Below are positions 52,417-60,385 of a DNA stretch of 64,000 bases, one piece after another (positions within the stretch are counted from its first letter, which is position 1; each line of letters begins with the position of its first letter). The translations under genes and the position numbers were made by a program. Source of the DNA: Burkholderiales bacterium (GTDB lineage Bacteria > Pseudomonadota > Gammaproteobacteria > Burkholderiales > Burkholderiaceae_E); NCBI GenBank assembly GCA_026399875.1, contig JAPLQF010000043.1, positions 1 to 64,000 on the forward strand. The letters are read 5' to 3'. A model generated the notes under the pieces. That model was given only the letters and a program-made list of their open reading frames with translations. It was not told where the DNA came from and ran no database searches.

Positions 52417-53049
52417 TTGAAGCTCTACATGGTTCCGTTAGCACCGAATCCGACAAAGGTCATGCTCTATATCGCCGAGCGAGAAGCGCTGGGCAGCCGA
52501 CTTGAGATCGAACAGATCGTCGTCAACACACTCAAGGGCCGTCATCGCGAGCCGCAGCACCTGGCACGTAATCCCTTCGGCACGCTGCCGGTGCTCGAAC
52601 TCGACGACGGCTCCTGTCTGATCGAGTCTCTGGTCATCATGGAGTATCTCGAGGATCGCTTTTCAGACAACGCGCTGATGGGCAGTGACCCACAGCAACG
52701 GGCACGGGCCCGCGACCTCGAGCGGGTGGTCGAGTTGCGCATCGCCATCCCGATGGGCGGCTATGTTCATGCGAAAAAATCTCCACTGGGCCTGCCGCCC
52801 GACCCGGTACTTGCCGAGTCGATCGAAGCCAAGCTGCAGTTGCCACTCGATCACCTCGAATCACTGCTGAGTGACGGGCGTCCGCTGCTGCTTGGCGATC
52901 GACCGTCGATGGCTGATTGCACATTGGCGGGTGCATTGCAGTTCGTGCGATTCATTCAATCCGACCTGATCGGTCAGCGGCCGAAGTTGCGCGCCTGGGA
53001 TGAACGCTATCGTCAGCGCCCGGCCGCCCAGGCCGTTCTGAAATGGTAG
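52417..53049 (+). CDS. Glutathione S-transferase family protein
   Basis: 210 aa, TTG start with AAGGAG 6 nt upstream. Thioredoxin-like domain MKLYMVPLAPNPTKVMLYIA, cis-Pro region NPFGTLPVLELDDGSCLIES (Glu-Ser of the glutathione site), and C-terminal helical domain with LLGDRPSMADCTLAGALQF. It may detoxify electrophiles or act in a ring-cleavage pathway with the SDR and hydrolase upstream. Ends 87 bp before the histone-like gene. Confidence 0.9.
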   Translation: MKLYMVPLAPNPTKVMLYIAEREALGSRLEIEQIVVNTLKGRHREPQHLARNPFGTLPVLELDDGSCLIESLVIMEYLEDRFSDNALMGSDPQQRARARDLERVVELRIAIPMGGYVHAKKSPLGLPPDPVLAESIEAKLQLPLDHLESLLSDGRPLLLGDRPSMADCTLAGALQFVRFIQSDLIGQRPKLRAWDERYRQRPAAQAVLKW

Positions 53050-53136
53050 GCCCACCAAGGCGCCACATTGCGTTACCCTCGCGCCCGGGGCTCACAGCCG
53101 AGTCCTCCACAACCCTTGCAATCAACAGGAACGTCA

Positions 53137-53907
53137 ATGGCCTACAACAGAGCCCAGGCTTTAAAGATCTGCAGCGCGACAGAGATGGATGTTTTCCTTT
53201 CTTCGCTGAGCGACGCGGTCGGAAAACTCACGCCGGTACAACTGCGTTCGCGGATTGCCCGTGCGCGGACCCTGCGTGACAAGAACACCGACCTCTTCCG
53301 TCGACAGGTCGCTGCCACTCGGGCAGCCACCGGCACGAAGCGCGGCGCCTCGGGTGCTGCAAACAGTCGTACCGAACAGAAAGCCCAGCTCTTTGCCGAG
53401 GCACTCGCACGCCTTGAGGCACGACAGACCGCTATCGATGCAAAACCGGTAAAGGCTGTCGCAAGCAAGGCGGGCAGCAAGGCCACCAAGGCAACAAAGG
53501 CCAAAGCTGCACCTGCTGCGCCAGCGAAGCCGAAAAAATCGGCAGCCAAGCGAGTCGCTGCCAAGGCTGCAAAGCCAGCGATCAAGCCGGCCGCCAAAAA
53601 GGCGGCGCCCAAGTCGGCAAAGCCTGTAGCGTCCAAAGCCGCAAAGCCGACAGCTGTCAAAACTGCCAGGCCCGCCGTGGCCAAGGCAACGAAGGCGGTA
53701 ACGAAGGCGGTTAAGCCGGCCGCCAAGCCCGCGGCAGCCAAGTCGCGCAAGAAGGCCACCAGCCCGGTGCCTTCAAAGTCATTGAAAGCGCCGGCAGTCA
53801 AACCTGGCAATCCGATCTCACCGGTGGTGAAGCTGCGAGGCAAGGTCATCGGCGCTCATGCACGGTCAGCGGGCGCTCGCAACGAAGCACGGCGCGGCAA
53901 ACGCTAA
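53137..53907 (+). CDS. Lys/Ala/Pro-rich histone H1-like nucleoid protein
   Basis: 256 aa from ATG 53137. Residues 1-100 are a folded helical domain (ATEMDVFLSSLSDAVGKLTP, LFAEALARLEAR). Residues 105-235 are a low-complexity KAAKPA/KPAAKK-type tail with dozens of lysines, like AlgP and bacterial H1-like proteins that bind DNA nonspecifically. The last 25 residues are PVVKLRGKVIGAHARSAGAR, then basic. Expected to compact or regulate DNA. DNA coding the tail is repetitive and prone to length change. Confidence 0.85.
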   Translation: MAYNRAQALKICSATEMDVFLSSLSDAVGKLTPVQLRSRIARARTLRDKNTDLFRRQVAATRAATGTKRGASGAANSRTEQKAQLFAEALARLEARQTAIDAKPVKAVASKAGSKATKATKAKAAPAAPAKPKKSAAKRVAAKAAKPAIKPAAKKAAPKSAKPVASKAAKPTAVKTARPAVAKATKAVTKAVKPAAKPAAAKSRKKATSPVPSKSLKAPAVKPGNPISPVVKLRGKVIGAHARSAGARNEARRGKR

Positions 53908-54014
53908 GCCGCTGAAGCAAGCCTGAGGGCGATGGCCTGCCCGGTGATGCAGGCCATCAGATCACCACCCAGGCTCGCTGCACCTCCTTGCGTGAGATCA
54001 CAGGAAGACGTCTG

Positions 54015-55547
54015 ATGCCGAACATCGCTCAGTACCTGTTCAATCGTGCGCGCAGTCAGCCCAAGGCAATGGCGCTGAGCTTCGGTACCCATACCCTGAG
54101 CTATGGCCAGCTGGCCGATCGGGCGAGGCGACTGGGCGCAGCGCTGCGCGGCCCGATCGGCCTTTACACCGGCGATCGGGTTGTGTTGTGCATGGAAAAC
54201 CGCGCCGAGTTTCTGGAGCTGCTGTTTGCCTGCTGGACCGCAGGCTTATGTGCCGTGCCGGTCAACGCCAAGCTGCATCCCAAGGAAGTCGCGCACATCG
54301 CCAGAGACTGTGGCGCGCGTGCGCTGTTCACAAGCGACGCACTGATCGAAGGGCTTGCCGGCGAGCTCGCCAATCTGTCGTCCGTGCCCTTCATCGCAGT
54401 GACCGGCAGCCTCGGTTATGAGCAGCTGCTGCAAACCGCACCGATGAATTGCGCTGACACCGATGCGCGGGAAGTTGCCTGGATTTTCTATACCAGCGGC
54501 ACGACCGGTAGCCCCAAGGGCGCGATGCTCTCGCATCGCAATCTCGCCTTCATGTCGCTTGCGTATCACGCCGATATCGACCGCATCGAGCCCGGCCACA
54601 CAAAGCTGCATGCTGCGCCGCTGTCTCATGGCACCGGCCTTTACGCCCTGCCGCATCTTTTTGCCGGCGGTCATCAGGTCGTGCTACCCGGCTTCGATCC
54701 GCAGGAGGTGCTAGAGAGCTTCGAGCGCTATGCCAATGTGACACTCTTTGCTGCGCCGACCATGATCACCCGGCTGGTGCAGTCAGCGGGCAGCGGCACC
54801 GCAAGCCCCGGTTTGCGAATGATGTATTACGGCGGCGGGCCGATGTATGTGAGCGATCTGGTCAAAGCACTCGATTGTTTCGGGCCGCGCCTCGCGCAAC
54901 TTTTTGGGCAGGGCGAAAGCCCGATGACCATTACCCTGCTTTCGCAGGTCGACCATCTCGGCGACCGCGGGGCAGCCCATCTCGAGCGCCTGGGCTCCTG
55001 CGGCATCGCCCGTACTGGCGTTGAAGTCAAGGTGGTGGATGACGAGGGTCGCGAACTGCCGATCGGCGAGGTCGGCGAAGTGGTGACCCGAAGCGATTGC
55101 GTGATGTCGGGCTACTGGAGCAATCCGAAGGCGACGCAACAGGCGCTGCGCGATGGCTGGCTCTGGACAGGTGATATCGGTTCGATGGACGAACGGGGCT
55201 ATCTGACGCTTCGCGATCGATCGAAGGACATGATCATCAGTGGCGGCACCAACATCTACCCGCGCGAAATCGAGGAAGTGCTGCTTCGCCATCCGGCAGT
55301 CCTGGAGTGTTCGGTGGTCGGCCGGCCTCATGCCGACTGGGGCGAGGAGGTCATCGCGTTTATCGTCAGACGCGACGGCCAGGATGTTTCGCCGGCGATG
55401 CTCGACGAGTTATGCCTGTCGCAGATTGCGCGCTTCAAGCGCCCCAAACACTACCGTTTCACCGATGCCCTGCCGAAGAACCACTATGGCAAGGTGCTGA
55501 AAACCGAATTGAGAAGATCCCTCTCCCAGGAGAATGACCATGCGTGA
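54015..55547 (+). CDS. AMP-dependent acyl-CoA synthetase/ligase
   Basis: 510 aa from ATG 54015. ANL superfamily motifs: P-loop-like IFYTSGTTGSPKGAMLSHRN (A3), GYWSNPKAT with WTGDIGSMDERGYL (A7), RSKDMIISGGTNIYPREIEE (A8) and LPKNHYGKVLKTEL with the catalytic Lys (A10). Converts a carboxylic acid, ATP and CoA into acyl-CoA. Substrate class unresolved; medium-chain or aromatic acids are common for this type. It overlaps the thiolase gene by 8 bp, so the two are coupled. Confidence 0.95.
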   Translation: MPNIAQYLFNRARSQPKAMALSFGTHTLSYGQLADRARRLGAALRGPIGLYTGDRVVLCMENRAEFLELLFACWTAGLCAVPVNAKLHPKEVAHIARDCGARALFTSDALIEGLAGELANLSSVPFIAVTGSLGYEQLLQTAPMNCADTDAREVAWIFYTSGTTGSPKGAMLSHRNLAFMSLAYHADIDRIEPGHTKLHAAPLSHGTGLYALPHLFAGGHQVVLPGFDPQEVLESFERYANVTLFAAPTMITRLVQSAGSGTASPGLRMMYYGGGPMYVSDLVKALDCFGPRLAQLFGQGESPMTITLLSQVDHLGDRGAAHLERLGSCGIARTGVEVKVVDDEGRELPIGEVGEVVTRSDCVMSGYWSNPKATQQALRDGWLWTGDIGSMDERGYLTLRDRSKDMIISGGTNIYPREIEEVLLRHPAVLECSVVGRPHADWGEEVIAFIVRRDGQDVSPAMLDELCLSQIARFKRPKHYRFTDALPKNHYGKVLKTELRRSLSQENDHA

Positions 55548-56700
55548 GGTTTCGATCGTGGGCATCGGCTCGACAACTTTCGGTCGACATGCGGCCACGC
55601 CCATCGAGCAGCTCGGCGTGCAGGCGGCAGTCGAAGCCCTGCTTGATGCAGGCATCGACCGATCGCGCATCGGCGCGCTCTATCTGGGCAACTTCATCAG
55701 TGGTCCGCTCAACGGCAAGGAAGTGCTCGCCGGGATCGTCGCCGATCAGCTCGGGTTGCCCAATATCCCCTGCACCAAGGTCGAGGGTGCCTGTGCGTCG
55801 GGTGGCATTGCGTTTCGCCATGCATGGCTGGCGATCGCCAGTGGCCAGTGCGATGCGGCGCTGGTTGTTGGGGTCGAAACCATGACCCATGCACCCACCG
55901 CCCAAACCACCGCTGCCCTGAACTGCGCGATGGACAACGAAAACGACGGGCCGAGCGGCCTGACCTTTCCGGGGCTATTCGGTCTGGCCTGGCGCATTCA
56001 TGCCGACCGCTATGGCACGACCCGCGAGCAGGTGTCAGCGGTCGTGAAAAAGAACAAGGCCAATGGCCTGCTCAACCCGCTGGCACAGATGGGCGCAACA
56101 CTGACCGATGAGCAGATTGCTGCATCGGCCCTGATCTGCGATCCGCTGCAGCTCTACGACTGCTGTCCGGCAAGCGACGGGGCGGCGGCGCTGGTGCTGG
56201 TGGCCAGCGATCGCCTGTCGGGCACGCAGGGCATGCCAGTCGATATTCTGGCGGCGGTGCAGACACGCGGTTCGCCAAGCATCGGCGGCCATCCTGACCT
56301 GTGCTCGTTTGATGCCACGGTCGCGGCTGCCGGGCGCGCCTACCAGATGGCCGGCATCGCGCCAGGTGATGTCGATGTGGTCGAGTTGCATGACTGCTTT
56401 TCGGTTGCGGAAATCGTCGACAGCGAGGACCTGGGTCTGGTGCCGCGCGGCGAGGGTGCGATCTGGGCCGCCGAGGGCCGCACCGCGGTCGGCGGCCAGA
56501 TTCCGATCAATCCAAGCGGCGGTCTGCTGGCCAAGGGTCATCCGGTGGGTGCGACCGGTGTCGGTCAGCTCTACGAAGTCGTGCGTCAGTTGCGAGGCAC
56601 GCATCCGAATCAGGTTCGCGATGCCGAGATCGGCATGACCCATAACCTTGGCGGGGCGGGTGTGGCCTGCACCGTCAGCCTGCTGCGAAGGCCTGCCTGA
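55540..56700 (+). CDS. SCP-x-type thiolase
   Basis: 386 aa, with AGGAG 7 nt upstream of ATG 55540. Thiolase motifs: active-site Cys85 in VEGACASGG, ELHDCFSVAE (His of the SCP-x group, in place of the NEAF motif), and NPSGGLLAKGHPVGATG with the second catalytic residue (GHP). Missing the usual biosynthetic thiolase loop, this belongs to the SCP-x/Ltp branch that works with a DUF35 protein. The next gene is exactly such a DUF35 protein. Expected to cleave a 3-oxoacyl-CoA or act as an aldolase-like retro-cleavage enzyme. Confidence 0.93.
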   Translation: MREVSIVGIGSTTFGRHAATPIEQLGVQAAVEALLDAGIDRSRIGALYLGNFISGPLNGKEVLAGIVADQLGLPNIPCTKVEGACASGGIAFRHAWLAIASGQCDAALVVGVETMTHAPTAQTTAALNCAMDNENDGPSGLTFPGLFGLAWRIHADRYGTTREQVSAVVKKNKANGLLNPLAQMGATLTDEQIAASALICDPLQLYDCCPASDGAAALVLVASDRLSGTQGMPVDILAAVQTRGSPSIGGHPDLCSFDATVAAAGRAYQMAGIAPGDVDVVELHDCFSVAEIVDSEDLGLVPRGEGAIWAAEGRTAVGGQIPINPSGGLLAKGHPVGATGVGQLYEVVRQLRGTHPNQVRDAEIGMTHNLGGAGVACTVSLLRRPA

Positions 56701-56701
56701 A

Positions 56702-57046
56702 ATGAGCGCCGTCAACGACACGCCTGCGCTCTCGGTGGTGCGCTGCGCCGCTTGCGGTCGGGTCGATACACCGCGCAGATCTGTCTGCTCTGCCTGCCTT
56801 GGAAGCCAGCTTGAGTCGCTTGCCATACAGGGCGAGGGCGTCATCGCCAGTTTCACCACCATCCGCCGCGCGCCAACGCAGTTTCGCGATCGGGCCCCCT
56901 ATGATGTGGTGGTTATCGATCTGGATGCCGGGCTTCGCGTGACCGGCCGCCTCGATCCGCACTCTTCGCCAGCCGCTGTGGGCGCCAGGGTGCGCCTGGT
57001 GAGTGCGCAGGGCTCCGATACCGTCTTTGCCGTCAGTCAAACATGA
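56702..57046 (+). CDS. DUF35 zinc-ribbon/OB-fold protein, thiolase partner
   Basis: 114 aa. Rubredoxin-like zinc ribbon with Cys15, Cys18, Cys29 and Cys32 (CAAC ... CSAC), then an OB fold (GEGVIASFTTIRRAP, PYDVVVIDLDAGLRVTGRL). DUF35 proteins bind SCP-x thiolases and help cleave or hydrate acyl-CoAs, as in steroid side-chain Ltp2/DUF35 aldolase complexes. The ATG begins one base after the thiolase stop, and its own stop overlaps the dioxygenase start by 4 bp. Confidence 0.92.
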   Translation: MSAVNDTPALSVVRCAACGRVDTPRRSVCSACLGSQLESLAIQGEGVIASFTTIRRAPTQFRDRAPYDVVVIDLDAGLRVTGRLDPHSSPAAVGARVRLVSAQGSDTVFAVSQT

Positions 57047-57915
57047 AGGTCGCAAGCATGCAGATCACCCCCCTGACTCCCGCCTTCGGCGCGAAAATCG
57101 AAGGCGTCAAACTCGGCGAGTTGAGCGATGCCGAGTTTTCCACCATTCAGAAAACCTGGTTTGAGCGACGAGGCTTGCTCGCGTTTCCGGGGCAGCATGT
57201 TTCCGACGATGATCTGCTGAGGTTCTCGCGCCGGATTGGCGAACTCGATTCGCCGCCCAATCAGGAAAATGGCCGTCAGTCGCCGGCCGGCTTTCCGGAT
57301 ATCTATGTCATCTCGAACGTCCTCGATACCTCAGGTCGCCCGATCGGCGCGCTGGGCGATGGCGAGGCGGTCTGGCATACCGACATGAGTTACGAAAAGA
57401 CGCCGCCTCTTGCGTCGATGCTCACCGCGCGTGAGATTCCGACTCAGGGCGGCGATACCTGGTTCACCGACATGATCGGTGCTTTTCAGGATCTGCCGCC
57501 CTCGCTTCGCGACGAGATGCTGGGTCGCCAGGTCAAGCACGATGGCACCTACAACTCAGGCGGCTATCTGCGCTCGGGCGTCAAAGCCGATGACAATCCG
57601 GTCACCGCCGCCGGCACGCTGCACCCGGCGGCCATCCGCATCCCTGAGAGCGGCATGACCGCGCTCTACCTTGGCCGTCGGCGCATGGCCTATATCCCCG
57701 GCCTGTCACGTGAAGACAGCGAGGCGCTGCTCGATAGGCTGTGGGCCTATCCGGCAGCAGAACACCGTATCTACAAGCATCGGTGGTCAGTGGGCGATCT
57801 GGTGCTCTGGGATAACCGCACCACCATGCATCGGCGCGATCCGTTTCCGGCCGATCAGCGCCGACTGATGCACCGCACGCAGATCAAGGGGCGGGAAGCG
57901 CCGCGTGCGGCTTGA
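57043..57915 (+). CDS. TauD/TfdA-family Fe(II)/2-oxoglutarate-dependent dioxygenase
   Basis: 290 aa. Facial triad: WHTDMSY (His112, Asp114) and TTMHRRDPF (His263), with an Arg near the end (RRLMHRTQ) for 2-oxoglutarate. Family-typical ITPLTPAFGAKIEGVKL and RRGLLAFPGQ are at the N-terminus. It hydroxylates an unactivated carbon, often alpha to a sulfonate, phenoxy or quaternary amine, releasing the side group. Here it shares an operon with an acyl-CoA ligase, thiolase and DUF35 protein, so the substrate is probably a carboxylic acid that is later CoA-activated. Confidence 0.92.
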   Translation: MKVASMQITPLTPAFGAKIEGVKLGELSDAEFSTIQKTWFERRGLLAFPGQHVSDDDLLRFSRRIGELDSPPNQENGRQSPAGFPDIYVISNVLDTSGRPIGALGDGEAVWHTDMSYEKTPPLASMLTAREIPTQGGDTWFTDMIGAFQDLPPSLRDEMLGRQVKHDGTYNSGGYLRSGVKADDNPVTAAGTLHPAAIRIPESGMTALYLGRRRMAYIPGLSREDSEALLDRLWAYPAAEHRIYKHRWSVGDLVLWDNRTTMHRRDPFPADQRRLMHRTQIKGREAPRAA

Positions 57916-58019
57916 GCGAGACTGAGCGACAGAGGCCTCAGGCGCACTACGACAAGTCGTCATCGCCCTCCGATACTATTCACGCTTTTCCGGCCGATTG
58001 ATCAGGGAGCAACACAATC

Positions 58020-59144
58020 TTGGATACTCGCAGGCTGATTGCCCCGGTGCTGGCTGTGGTCTTGCTAGCCGCGGTTGCGGCCGGGGTCTGGTACTCGAAC
58101 AGCCGCCTGCGCGACGAGTCTGTCGCCACCGAGGCCGCGAAAATCGAGCGCGACAACAAGGTCATCCTGCGCGGCCTGATCGGGTCAGAAAAGGAAACCT
58201 TCTTCGCCGATGCGAGGGTACAGAAAGCCCTCGCGCTGCAGGGCATCACCGTCAGCGTCGAGAAGGCTGGTTCGCGCGCCATCGCCGGGCGATACGACGC
58301 AACGAAATTCGACTTCGGCTTTCCGTCTGGGGCTCCGGCCGCCCAGCAATTGCGGTCGCTCTCCAAGGCGAGCAATGTGTTTACGCCGTTTTACACGCCG
58401 ATCGTCTTTGCAAGCTGGCGTCCGATCGCCGAGATCCTGGTCGCCAATGGCATGGCGGCGAAACAGGGAGACTTCTATTTCATCGTCGATATGCCCGGCC
58501 TGATGGCCGCGGTGGAAAAAGGCACGCGCTGGAAGGAATTGAAATCGAGCAGTGCGTTTCCCACCAGCAAATCGCTGCTGGTCAATTCGACCGATGTTCG
58601 AACCTCCAATTCAGCAGCCATGTTTCTTTCGCTGGCCAGCTATATCGCCAACAACCAGCAGATCGTTCAAAGTCAGGAAGACGTCGACCGCGTCATGCCG
58701 ATCGTGGCCCCACTCTTTTTGCGGCAGGGCTTTCAGGAACAATCGTCTGCAGGTCCATTCGAGGACTATCTTGCGCTTGGCATGGGCAAGGCACCGCTGC
58801 TGGTGGCTTACGAGTCGCAGATGGTCGAGTTCTGGCTCAAGAATCCCGAGCGACTCAAGGCAGACATGGTCCTGCTCTATCCCAAACCGACCGTCTACTC
58901 CAAGCATGTGCTGGTGCCCTATACGCCTGCAGGCGCGCGGCTCGGTGCTGCGCTCGAGAGCGATCCGGCGTTGCGTGAACTCGCGCACGAGTACGGCTAT
59001 CGAACTGGCGGTGACACCAAGGGTCCCGAGACTTGGGAAAAGCGGGGCGTGAAAGTGCCTGCGGTGCTGGTCGATGTGATCGATCCGCCCAGCCACGAAT
59101 GGCTCGAACGAATGATCACGGGCATTGAAGCCCGCTTCAAATAA
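58020..59144 (+). CDS. Membrane-anchored periplasmic-binding-protein-like protein
   Basis: 374 aa, TTG start with a GGGAG site. One N-terminal transmembrane helix (residues 7-25, IAPVLAVVLLAAVAAGVWY) is followed by an extracytoplasmic domain with type-2 binding-protein character: KFDFGFPSGAPAAQQLRSLS, TPFYTPIVFASWRPIAEILV, STDVRTSNSAAMFLSLASYI, LLVAYESQMVEFWL and a conserved ligand-site-like TSNSAAM. No ABC transporter is nearby. First gene of the TelA module; 14 bp separate it from the TelA gene. Likely senses an external ligand or toxic anion, by inference. Confidence 0.7.
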   Translation: MDTRRLIAPVLAVVLLAAVAAGVWYSNSRLRDESVATEAAKIERDNKVILRGLIGSEKETFFADARVQKALALQGITVSVEKAGSRAIAGRYDATKFDFGFPSGAPAAQQLRSLSKASNVFTPFYTPIVFASWRPIAEILVANGMAAKQGDFYFIVDMPGLMAAVEKGTRWKELKSSSAFPTSKSLLVNSTDVRTSNSAAMFLSLASYIANNQQIVQSQEDVDRVMPIVAPLFLRQGFQEQSSAGPFEDYLALGMGKAPLLVAYESQMVEFWLKNPERLKADMVLLYPKPTVYSKHVLVPYTPAGARLGAALESDPALRELAHEYGYRTGGDTKGPETWEKRGVKVPAVLVDVIDPPSHEWLERMITGIEARFK

Positions 59145-59158
59145 ACAGAGGACTGCTC

Positions 59159-60385
59159 ATGAATACTCCAGCCCAGCCCCTTTCCGAACTGCAGGCACCA
59201 CAGGCGTTTTCACTCGAGCCGCCTGCTGCTGTTGCACCGGTCGCCATCGAATCAGCCAGCGGCAAGGTACGACTGAAGCCCGAAGACGTGGCTGAGCTCG
59301 ACACGCAGGTCCGTCAGTTCATCGACGACATCACCGCGCACGACAGCCAGGACCCGATCTTCAAGCAGGCGGTCGAACGAATTCACTCAATGGGCGTCAA
59401 GGACATCGAGGCCTCTGCGGCGGTCTCCAATCGCATGCTCGATCGGCCGGTCAGTGCCTTGAATAACGGCTTGTTCGACAAGGGTGCCGAGATCGGCAAG
59501 TCTCTGATCGATCTGCGACGCCAGATCGAAGAACTCGACCCCTCCAGGCAAGGCGACCTGTTTTCGGCGCGCAAGCTGCTCGGAATCATCCCGCTTGGCA
59601 GCAAGTTGGCCGACTACTTCGACCGCTATCAGTCCTCACAGTCGCACCTGAATGCGATCATCGAGTCGCTCAAGCGAGGCAAGGACGAACTGCTGCGCGA
59701 CAACGCGGCGATCGAGCAGGAAAAAATCAACCTCTGGACCCTGATGGAGCGGCTGGAAAAGTACGTGCACATCGGCAAGAAGCTCGACGTCCAACTCGAC
59801 GCCAAGGCGCGTGAGCTTGAGACCTCCGACCCCGAGAAAGCGCGTGTGGTTCGCGAAGAGATGCTCTTTTACACCCGCCAGAAAGTCACAGACCTGCTGA
59901 CACAACTGGCCGTGAACATTCAGGGCTACCTCGCGCTCGACATGATTCGCAAGAACAACCTCGAGTTGATGAAGGGTGTCGATCGGGCAACGACAACAAC
60001 TGTCGCCGCACTGCGCACGGCAGTGATCGTCGCGCAGGCGCTATCGAACCAGAAGCTGGTGCTTGATCAGATCAGCGCACTCAACACTACAACCGGCAAT
60101 CTGATCGCTGCCACCAGCGAAATGCTGCGCGACCAGAGTGGTGCCATCCATCAGCAGGCGGCCTCCTCGACGATCGAGATTGCCAAGCTGCAGCAGGCCT
60201 TCGCCAACATTTATCAGACAATGGATGCCATCGCCGACTTCAAGAGCAAGGCGCTCGATTCGATGCAGGTGACCGTCGATACCCTGACCAGCGAAGTGGC
60301 AAAAAGCCGTACCTATCTTGACCGTGTGCGCCAGCAGGAGTCGGCGACCGCCTTGCAGCAGCCGCGCGGAGAGGTGTCGCTGTGA
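59159..60385 (+). CDS. telA: TelA/KlaA toxic-anion-resistance family protein
   Basis: 408 aa. The TelA pattern is clear: QFIDDITAHDSQDPIFKQAVERIHSMGVKDIEASAAVSNRML, DLRRQIEELDP, KLADYFDRYQSSQSHLNAIIESLKRGKDELLRDNAAIEQEK, LDAKARELETSDPEKARVVREEMLFYTRQKVTDLLTQLAV and DRATTTTVAALRTAVIVAQAL. It is mostly long coiled coil, without a membrane span. TelA is linked to tellurite/colicin resistance and phage inhibition on plasmids, mechanism unknown. The stop overlaps the next gene by 4 bp. Confidence 0.92.
   Translation: MNTPAQPLSELQAPQAFSLEPPAAVAPVAIESASGKVRLKPEDVAELDTQVRQFIDDITAHDSQDPIFKQAVERIHSMGVKDIEASAAVSNRMLDRPVSALNNGLFDKGAEIGKSLIDLRRQIEELDPSRQGDLFSARKLLGIIPLGSKLADYFDRYQSSQSHLNAIIESLKRGKDELLRDNAAIEQEKINLWTLMERLEKYVHIGKKLDVQLDAKARELETSDPEKARVVREEMLFYTRQKVTDLLTQLAVNIQGYLALDMIRKNNLELMKGVDRATTTTVAALRTAVIVAQALSNQKLVLDQISALNTTTGNLIAATSEMLRDQSGAIHQQAASSTIEIAKLQQAFANIYQTMDAIADFKSKALDSMQVTVDTLTSEVAKSRTYLDRVRQQESATALQQPRGEVSL

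Noticed and set aside
53460-53800. Repeated DNA resembling a minisatellite or CRISPR-like array
   Set aside because: The repetition follows the KAAKPA-type amino acid pattern of a single gene; units vary in length and sequence with no spacers.
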